Assembly (NCBI GenBank): GCA_964396995.1
Contig: CAYNIG010000124.1
Coordinates: 1-12,913 of the forward strand
Reading direction: 5' to 3'
DNA: 12,913 nucleotides
DNA from: JADJLQ01 sp964396995
GTDB taxonomy: Bacteria > Bacteroidota > Bacteroidia > Chitinophagales > Saprospiraceae
The position numbers and the translations under genes were made by a program. Position 1 is the stretch's first letter; every line of letters begins with the position of its first letter. Under the pieces are notes generated by a model that was not told the origin of the DNA, made no database searches, and saw nothing but the letters and a program-made list of their open reading frames with translations. This document shows, in pieces, positions 7,412 to 12,913 of the stretch.

Positions 7412-7468
7412 ACAACCAGAAGAGATGTTAAAAAAGAATTGATGATTATGCTTTAACTTGTCGCCTGA

Positions 7469-8644
7469 ATGCAACTAACTAGTAGAAGTATCTGGATCAC
7501 GATTTCAATAGCGACAGGGCTATATTTACTCTATTATTTCGCTGATTTAGTGAGTTTTGTTCTGGCATCCTGGGTATTGTCAATGTTAGGCCAGCCCATT
7601 ATGCATTTTTTATTAGATAAAGTAAAGCTCAGAAAATTCAAATGGGGTACCAGCATAAGCGCCGTAATCACTATTCTTTTATATCTGTCTATTATTGGTC
7701 TCATTGGATTGCTTTTTATTCCAATCATCCTGGAACAAGGTTCTCATTTGGCTAATATTGATTACAACGCTATTGGTGCCTCCTTGAAAGCACCATTATC
7801 TTATATAAACACAAAATTACAAAGCTGGGGTTTGATCACTTCAGAGCAAGATGTATTAAATCAACTAAAAGATATAGTTCAAAAATGGTTCAGACCAGAG
7901 CGGGTAAGCAATGTATTCAGCTCTATCATTAAAATCGGTTCTAACCTTACTCTGGCTATCGGATCCATTATTTTCATCACTTTTTTCTTTTTGCAGGAGT
8001 CAAGTCTTTTTCAGGAATATTTAGTAGCCATCGTGCCCAAAAGGCATGAACAAAAAATACTGCATATACTCGGTGATTCAAGCAGGCTATTGAGGAAGTA
8101 TTTTGGAGCAATTCTCGTTCAGGCTTCGATTTTTTGTTTTATCAGTTATATAGCATTGAGCATTCTCGGAATTGACAATGCTTTGTTGATCGGTTTTTTT
8201 GGGGGCATTATGAATGTAATTCCCTACGTGGGTCCCATCATCGCTATGATATTTTCCGTTTTTATTGCCATTACTTCTAATGTTGGAGTAGATCTGAGCA
8301 ATACATTGATCCCATTGATTACCTCATCTATTGGTGGTATATTCATTGCACAATTGATAGATAATTGGTTGGTGCAGCCATTCTTATTCTCAAAAACTGT
8401 AAAGGCCCATCCATTGGAGATTTTTATTGTTATTTTAATGGCTGCCAAGGTAGGCGGCATTACCGGAATGGTATTGGCAATCCCTGCTTATACGGTCCTC
8501 CGGGTTGTAGCTAAGGTATTTTTGAGTGAATACAAAATAGTAAAAAAAATCACAGAAGAAATGGAACCGGGTGCATCTATGTCCGGTATGGAAGATGACA
8601 TTCACGATCAAAACAGGTCAGAAGATATAGCCTCACGATTTTGA
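7469..8644 (+). CDS. AI-2E family transporter (PerM/YdiK-like membrane protein)
   Basis: A 391-aa polytopic membrane protein of the AI-2E exporter/PerM superfamily, whose members export small solutes or signals or act as Na+/H+ antiporters; the substrate cannot be read from sequence. Family landmarks are the paired N-terminal helices, a soluble region at about residues 90-150, NVIPYVGPIIA at 249-259 with the conserved PYxGP, and the C-terminal block DNWLVQPFLFSKTVKAHP at about 298-315, running into AAKVGGITGMVLAIPAY. The length is slightly above the usual 340-370 aa because of an acidic hydrophilic tail after residue 360. It is divergent from the barrel gene. Its final 12 bases overlap the 3' end of the convergent mvaA. 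Confidence 0.93.
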   Translation: MQLTSRSIWITISIATGLYLLYYFADLVSFVLASWVLSMLGQPIMHFLLDKVKLRKFKWGTSISAVITILLYLSIIGLIGLLFIPIILEQGSHLANIDYNAIGASLKAPLSYINTKLQSWGLITSEQDVLNQLKDIVQKWFRPERVSNVFSSIIKIGSNLTLAIGSIIFITFFFLQESSLFQEYLVAIVPKRHEQKILHILGDSSRLLRKYFGAILVQASIFCFISYIALSILGIDNALLIGFFGGIMNVIPYVGPIIAMIFSVFIAITSNVGVDLSNTLIPLITSSIGGIFIAQLIDNWLVQPFLFSKTVKAHPLEIFIVILMAAKVGGITGMVLAIPAYTVLRVVAKVFLSEYKIVKKITEEMEPGASMSGMEDDIHDQNRSEDIASRF

Positions 8645-9958
8645 AATACTATCCAGGTAATTTTTTACAGCTGTCATAGATACTGTTTTATCTTCAAAAT
8701 ATTTGGTGGCCGCTTGTTTTTGATACCCTGTGGCATTCAATTGATTTAAAATATTGATCAAATGCATTTTCATATGTCCTTGCTGAATGCCAGTGGTAAC
8801 CAATGATTTTACAGCTGCAAAATTTTGTAACAAACCAGTACCGGCAATGATCATCATTAGTTCTTCCGATGATGGGTTTTCAAGTAATTCCAGTGACCGC
8901 TTAGCAATCGGATGTACTTTGGTAAGTCCACCTACGGTACCGACAGCCATCGGAATTTCCATCCAAAATTTAAATAAATTGTTGTCAATGGTACAGTTAC
9001 TCAGGCTCTGATATTTTCCATTTCGGGAGGCATGCGTATGACCACAAGCCTCAATTGATCTGAAATCATTGCCTGTCGCCAGAGCAACAGCGTCTATTCC
9101 ATTAAATATTCCTTTATTATGAGTGGTGGCTCTGAAAGTATCCACATGAGCTATCCTGATAGCATGATAAAAGCGCTCGGCAAACGTGATGGGTGACATT
9201 CCGTTTATTTCTCCAAGGTCTTCTACAGGACATTGCACTTTTACCTGTGCTATACAATCCGGCGTGTAATTTGAAAGTATAGCCATGATCACTTCAATTT
9301 CCCTTTCAGCATCGGTGAGAAGATCCGATGATTTAAAAAAATTCTGCAAGGTGCTTGAAAACTGTTCTAATACCGAATTTATAAAATTTGCACCCATAGA
9401 ATCTTTCGTATCAAACTCGGCGAAAAGCTGGTAAAGCCCAGGTTCTTCCTTATTAAAATTTTTAAGTACCAGGGATTTTAATCCACCACCTCTTTGAATC
9501 ATTCCAGCCATCAAGGGTTCCGATGATTTGACCAATTCAGGTTTTAGCTTTTCAAATATAAACTGCAGTCTTTCCGGTGATCCTCCCCAATAAAAATGGA
9601 TGTGACCAATTTTAATATTGTTGAGTACTTGAGCATGTATACCTCCTCTCGTCATCCAAAATTTTGCAGCATTGGATGCTGCGGCTACCACACTGCTTTC
9701 TTCGATTACCATGGGTACAGCATAGGTCTTTCCATTCAGTACAAAATTGGGCACAATACCAAAAGGCAAAGGATAGTTGCTGATTGTATTTTCACTAATA
9801 CCATCCAGGACTTCCTGTTGATGTACATCGGTGAGCCAGTAACTTTTAAGCTCATGCATTACGATTTCCGGATCTTTAAAAAAGTTTTCTACCAACCACT
9901 TAATTTTGCCCAGTTTGGATAGTTTCGAAAAGCCGGTTATTGTTTTGTGTTTGTCCAT
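8633..9958 (-). CDS. mvaA: Class II hydroxymethylglutaryl-CoA reductase
   Basis: Interconverts HMG-CoA and mevalonate. The 441-aa product matches the bacterial class II enzymes, which lack a membrane anchor (P. mevalonii is 428 aa). Catalytic positions are intact: Glu86/87 in VIEESSVVAAAS, Lys282 in THNKG, Asp298 in TGNDFR, and His395 in QQGHMKMH. The nucleotide-binding DSMGAN is at 186-191. This class is often labelled degradative after the Pseudomonas enzyme. Here fni lies 17 bases upstream in the same orientation, so a biosynthetic role in the mevalonate route to isoprenoids is more likely (inference). The ATG at 9958 starts a typical N-terminal helix region. It ends in a 12-base convergent overlap with the AI-2E gene, leaving no space for a dedicated terminator. 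Confidence 0.96.
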   Translation of the reverse strand: MDKHKTITGFSKLSKLGKIKWLVENFFKDPEIVMHELKSYWLTDVHQQEVLDGISENTISNYPLPFGIVPNFVLNGKTYAVPMVIEESSVVAAASNAAKFWMTRGGIHAQVLNNIKIGHIHFYWGGSPERLQFIFEKLKPELVKSSEPLMAGMIQRGGGLKSLVLKNFNKEEPGLYQLFAEFDTKDSMGANFINSVLEQFSSTLQNFFKSSDLLTDAEREIEVIMAILSNYTPDCIAQVKVQCPVEDLGEINGMSPITFAERFYHAIRIAHVDTFRATTHNKGIFNGIDAVALATGNDFRSIEACGHTHASRNGKYQSLSNCTIDNNLFKFWMEIPMAVGTVGGLTKVHPIAKRSLELLENPSSEELMMIIAGTGLLQNFAAVKSLVTTGIQQGHMKMHLINILNQLNATGYQKQAATKYFEDKTVSMTAVKNYLDSISKS

Positions 9959-9975
9959 TGACTGGAAGAATGATT

Positions 9976-10998
9976 CTATTTTAGATTGAGGTAATTGTGT
10001 GCGAGCGACAATCCATCAATCTGGCTTTTAATATAGTTATACAATGATGAATAATCTTTTTTGGCATGCAGCAGGAACACCGATGCCTGACCATAAATCG
10101 AAGGAGCTTTTAGTTTATTCATAAGATAATAACCATCTAAAAAATCTTTCACTCCACCTGAAATAATAAATTTCCTGCATTTAAATCCCGCTTTTTTATT
10201 GCTGAGGATCCGATTGATAAATCCAGTCATTTCATCTGCTGTATGGCCGATTTCACTCAGTTGATTAAATGGGCTCTTATTCCCTTTACCTCTTTTGAGC
10301 TCCAACAATGAAAAGTTGGTCCCCCCTAATGCTGCAAATTCGATGGCTTCCAGTGAAAGTGACATCAGGGCTTTTAAACTTTCAGGCCCCATCCCCTGCC
10401 CTACTTCTTTCACGATGACAGGGTATTGGATATTTTGCATCGCAAACGCAATGGTGTCGACCGGTCGAAGTGATATCGTATCTCCTTCCGGCTGCAACCA
10501 TTCCTGTAATGGGTTTACATGAATTATAAGGCCGTCAGCTTTTAATTTCGAAATCATCCTATTTACCTGATCCCATTTTTTTGTTTTTAGTGCTGACTCT
10601 ATTTGGGCAATGCCTAGATTGGCGAAAAGCGGTGCTTTATTTCCTATAATTGGCCGTACATTAAAATCTTCAAAATAGGTGTTATTATTCAGTATAATGC
10701 GGCAAGACCCTAATCCCATACCCAGTCCGAACTCTTTACAAGCCCGGGCTAACCTTTTATTTATTTCTCCAGCATAGGCTGTGCCTCCAGTCATGGACGA
10801 TACCCAAATGGGGTAGGTCATTTGTTTGCCTGCCAAAACAAAAGGAGGTGGAATTTGCTTAAGGGCGTGTGCTCCCAGCATAGGTTCATAATAAAATCGC
10901 GAGTCAGAAAGGGTCCCAAGTACCTGAGAGTCCAATGCAAGATTGATATGGTCATTTTTGCGTTGGTCCAATTTTTCATGTTCTTTTTTCAAATTCAT
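9976..10998 (-). CDS. fni: Type 2 isopentenyl-diphosphate delta-isomerase
   Basis: FMN- and NAD(P)H-dependent enzyme interconverting IPP and DMAPP, unrelated to the type 1 Nudix-fold isomerase. The 340-aa protein is full length. Landmarks (ATG numbering): RKNDHINLAL at 13-22, SSMTGG at 67-72 (flavin site), GLGSCR at 95-100, NLG at 128, HVNPLQE at 160-166 (Gln165 and Glu166 are the catalytic/Mg region), VKEVGQG at 196-202, AALGGTNF at 222-229, and the phosphate-binding SGGVK at 280-284 with YGQAS after it. A GTG one codon upstream (10999-11001) is a possible alternative start; ATG is preferred because GGAG ends just before it and the GTG overlaps that motif. It forms a two-gene operon with mvaA. 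It lies downstream of the tsf terminator and needs its own promoter in the 188-base gap; I could not identify one confidently. Confidence 0.96.
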   Translation of the reverse strand: MNLKKEHEKLDQRKNDHINLALDSQVLGTLSDSRFYYEPMLGAHALKQIPPPFVLAGKQMTYPIWVSSMTGGTAYAGEINKRLARACKEFGLGMGLGSCRIILNNNTYFEDFNVRPIIGNKAPLFANLGIAQIESALKTKKWDQVNRMISKLKADGLIIHVNPLQEWLQPEGDTISLRPVDTIAFAMQNIQYPVIVKEVGQGMGPESLKALMSLSLEAIEFAALGGTNFSLLELKRGKGNKSPFNQLSEIGHTADEMTGFINRILSNKKAGFKCRKFIISGGVKDFLDGYYLMNKLKAPSIYGQASVFLLHAKKDYSSLYNYIKSQIDGLSLAHNYLNLK

Positions 10999-11108
10999 CA
11001 CTCCGATACTAATTCATTATATAAATTGATGCGTGCTGCACTATCCGGATCAAAAGTGTTTCCATTTTATTCTTAAAACAAATTATGAATAAATTGGTTT
11101 ATAAAATC

Positions 11109-11146
11109 AAAAATCCTGTCATGTATTTTTACAAGACAGGATTTTT
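11109..11146 (-). terminator. Strong intrinsic terminator after tsf
   Basis: A 12-bp perfect stem (AAAAATCCTGTC at 11109-11120 against GACAGGATTTTT at 11135-11146). It continues inward, after one A-A mismatch, into a 4-bp stem (TGTA/TACA) with a TTTT loop. In the minus-strand transcript it ends in U5 followed by GAUUUUAU, and lies 43 bases past the tsf stop. It separates the translation genes from fni-mvaA. Confidence 0.85.
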
Positions 11147-11189
11147 CCTATTACAAATAATTATACTTGATGCAGTAGGTTCGCTTTAA

Positions 11190-12020
11190 TCAACCATTCA
11201 TCACGTGCTTAAATGCAGTTACGGAAAGCTCTTTATCTTGCTTTTTTAGATAAGCATCAATTGTCAGTTTAGAATCTTTTACAAACTCCTGTTGCAATAA
11301 AGTATTCTCTTTGTAAAATTTATTCAATTTTCCAAGCGCAATTTTCTCAAGCATTTCTTCTGCTTTTCCCTCGGCACGGGCTACTTCTTTTCCAATTTCA
11401 ATTTCTTTTTCGATGATTGATTTATCTACGCCATCCGGAGTCACGGCTATGGGTTTCATAGCTGCTATTTGCATTGCAACATCTTTGCCTGCCTCAAGGA
11501 ATTGATCACCTGCTTTATTTAATCCTACTATCACCCCGGCTCTATTGCCCATATGGATATAAGATACTACCTGTGGGGCCTCTAATTTTTCGTAGGATTC
11601 AAGACCAATTTTTTCACCTATAGCTGCAATCATGTCGGTAACCTTATCTTTTATAGCCACGCCATTGATCGGTAATTCTCCCAATGCTTCGAGGTTGGCT
11701 GGAAAGTGATCCAGAGCTATTTGAGCTATCTGTTTAGTTGTATTTACAAAGTCTTCGTTTTTTGATACAAAGTCGGTCTCGGAACTAAGTCTCACTACAA
11801 TACCTTTAGTTCGATCCGGAGAAACCAAGGCTATGACCACCCCTTCTTTAGCCTCTCGATCAGCTCTTTTTACAGAAAGTTTCTGGCCTTTCTTGCGAAG
11901 TACCTCAATTGCTTTTTCAAAATCACCGGCAGCTTCGTTTAAGGCTGATTTGCAATCCATCATTCCTGCTCCGGTCATTTCACGGAGTTTTTTTACATCT
12001 GATGCTGAAATTTCGCTCAT
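11190..12020 (-). CDS. tsf: Translation elongation factor Ts
   Basis: Nucleotide exchange factor that releases GDP from EF-Tu. The 276-aa product (E. coli: 283) has the N-terminal UBA-like domain at 4-45 with the signature VKKLREMTGAGMMDCKSAL, then RREAK-like KRADREAKEGVV, and the SSETDFVSKNEDF motif at 79-91, whose Asp83-Phe84 pair contacts EF-Tu (E. coli Asp80/Phe81). It carries a single-length dimerisation core and the C-terminal helix LLQQEFVKDSKLTIDAYL. The ATG at 12020 lacks a Shine-Dalgarno sequence. It follows rpsB by 111 bases in the conserved rpsB-tsf order; the hairpin between them may reduce readthrough from rpsB. Confidence 0.98.
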   Translation of the reverse strand: MSEISASDVKKLREMTGAGMMDCKSALNEAAGDFEKAIEVLRKKGQKLSVKRADREAKEGVVIALVSPDRTKGIVVRLSSETDFVSKNEDFVNTTKQIAQIALDHFPANLEALGELPINGVAIKDKVTDMIAAIGEKIGLESYEKLEAPQVVSYIHMGNRAGVIVGLNKAGDQFLEAGKDVAMQIAAMKPIAVTPDGVDKSIIEKEIEIGKEVARAEGKAEEMLEKIALGKLNKFYKENTLLQQEFVKDSKLTIDAYLKKQDKELSVTAFKHVMNG

Positions 12021-12075
12021 ATTTACTATTTAAATTAGAATTAAAAAATGTATTATAGATATAATTTTATAAAAA

Positions 12076-12106
12076 ATATCCCGACCTTTTACAGAGGCCA
12101 GGATAT
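12076..12106 (-). terminator. rpsB-tsf intercistronic hairpin with U-run (attenuator/partial terminator)
   Basis: In the minus-strand RNA, AUAUCCUGGCCU pairs with AGGUCGGGAUAU over 12 bp, including two G-U wobbles, around a 7-base loop, followed by a run of six U (12071-12076, the first U within the stem). It begins 25 bases after the rpsB stop. On the plus strand the wobbles become A-C mismatches, so the structure only forms in the rpsB-tsf transcript. A terminator or RNA-processing element that sets the tsf:rpsB ratio is inferred. Confidence 0.55.
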
Positions 12107-12131
12107 AAGAATATAAATTTAATTTTAATGC

Positions 12132-12869
12132 TTATGAATTGGCAGCAGCTGCAGTATTTTCCAATTCAGTTTTCATTGCTTTTCTCTCTTCAAGGCCTTC
12201 TTTAATGGCATCTACTATCACAGCCGTGATCAGGTTGATGGATTTAGTAGCATCATCATTGGCAGGGATAGCAAAATCTACCAGATTGGGATCACAATTT
12301 GTGTCCACCATAGCAAAAGTCTTGATTCCAAGTTTGGTAGCTTCCTGCAGAGCTATATGCTCATGGCCAATATCGACTATGAATAAGGCATCCGGCAATC
12401 TGTTTAATTGTGAGATACCGCCCAATTCCTTATCCAGTTTCTGACGCTCACGATCCAGCGTCAGTTTTTCTTTTTTGGTAATGCTGGTAAGCTCTGATCC
12501 CTGGGCAAGCATTCTTTCGATATTATGCATTTTTTTCACCGACCGTCTGATCGTTGCAAAATTGGTCATCATACCACCAAGCCATCTCTCTGTAACGAAA
12601 GGCATATTTACATTTCTGGCCGCGGTAGCCATGATTTCTCTGGCTTGTTTTTTGGTGGCCACAAACATGATCTTTCTACCGGATTTTACAATATTTCGGA
12701 TAGCAAGCGCAGCTTTTTCAAGATTTTCTGCAGTCCGGTTTACATCGATTATATGAATTCCTTTGTGCTCAGCGAATATATACTGGCGCATTTTAGGATT
12801 CCATTTCTTTCGGAGGTGGCCAAAATGAACACCTGCATCTAACATTTCCTGATAGGTGGGAATTTTCAT
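12132..12869 (-). CDS. rpsB: 30S ribosomal protein S2
   Basis: S2 is a small-subunit protein bound near the 16S rRNA 3' end and needed for S1 binding where S1 exists. The 245-aa protein (E. coli: 241) contains both family signatures: YQEMLDAGVHFGHLRKKWNP at 5-24 and the later block around VDIGHEHIALQEA and MVDTNCDPNLVDFAIPAND. A coiled insertion at about 115-150 and a short alanine-rich C-terminal tail are typical. The ATG at 12869 is the only reasonable start. The usual upstream partners in Bacteroidota (rplM, rpsI) would lie beyond the right edge. Only 44 bases of leader are visible, so leader regulation cannot be judged. Confidence 0.98.
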   Translation of the reverse strand: MKIPTYQEMLDAGVHFGHLRKKWNPKMRQYIFAEHKGIHIIDVNRTAENLEKAALAIRNIVKSGRKIMFVATKKQAREIMATAARNVNMPFVTERWLGGMMTNFATIRRSVKKMHNIERMLAQGSELTSITKKEKLTLDRERQKLDKELGGISQLNRLPDALFIVDIGHEHIALQEATKLGIKTFAMVDTNCDPNLVDFAIPANDDATKSINLITAVIVDAIKEGLEERKAMKTELENTAAAANS

Positions 12870-12913
12870 CAGATTTATCTTTTGAATTGAATAGTTTAGA
12901 TTAACGCTTAGAG

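Noticed and set aside
9596..9922. A 108-codon plus-strand open frame inside mvaA
   Set aside because: Antisense shadow of a strongly supported gene; the composition is not protein-like.
12139..12842. Three plus-strand open frames opposite rpsB
   Set aside because: Antisense shadows of a highly conserved ribosomal protein gene.
1..12913. CRISPR array, insertion sequence, tRNA/rRNA, toxin-antitoxin or defence island
   Set aside because: No regularly spaced repeats, transposase or integrase motifs, cloverleaf structures or known defence domains were seen; genes are conserved housekeeping or envelope functions with even composition.

Overview
The window is an ordinary, gene-dense chromosomal segment of an AT-rich member of the Bacteroidota. 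The PorP/SprF-family outer-membrane protein is characteristic of the type IX secretion phylum. The pairing of bactofilin with AtpZ, AT-rich translation starts with few Shine-Dalgarno sequences, and TAnnTTTG-like promoter boxes all fit. A mevalonate-pathway pair (class II HMG-CoA reductase plus type 2 IPP isomerase) narrows this to lineages that use mevalonate instead of MEP, such as Flavobacteriia-like or Saprospiria-like groups. That narrower placement is inference, because no marker in the window settles it.

Layout: (1) Bases 2-2470, plus strand: the C-terminal half of polyphosphate kinase 1 (cut by the window edge), then a complete adenylosuccinate lyase, purB. A 10-bp bidirectional hairpin (2523-2548) separates purB from the convergent genes that follow. 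(2) Bases 2578-7354, minus strand. Read in transcription order from the right: a 265-aa predicted outer-membrane barrel, a PorP/SprF protein, bactofilin, AtpZ, a 4-TM AtpI-like protein, a 5-TM protein of unknown function, and a membrane-anchored SRPBCC-GyrI fusion. The bactofilin to 5-TM block looks like the front of a Bacteroidota ATP-synthase operon, but atpB and the other F-type subunit genes do not follow. (3) Bases 7469-8644, plus strand: an AI-2E-family transporter, divergent from the barrel gene across a compact 114-bp promoter region. Its last 12 bases overlap the convergent next gene. (4) Bases 8633-12869, minus strand. In transcription order: rpsB (S2) and tsf (EF-Ts) with an intercistronic hairpin, a strong terminator, then fni (type 2 IPP isomerase) and mvaA (HMG-CoA reductase).

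Functional themes are translation (rpsB, tsf), isoprenoid supply (fni, mvaA), purine synthesis (purB), polyphosphate metabolism (ppk1), and envelope or bioenergetic membrane proteins. I found no mobile element, CRISPR array, tRNA, rRNA, phage gene or recognisable defence system. No gap between genes exceeds 190 bases. No convincing new multi-gene system is visible. The points most worth a second look are the split bactofilin-AtpZ cluster, the strand-specific hairpin between rpsB and tsf, the SRPBCC-GyrI membrane fusion, and the barrel gene ahead of porP.
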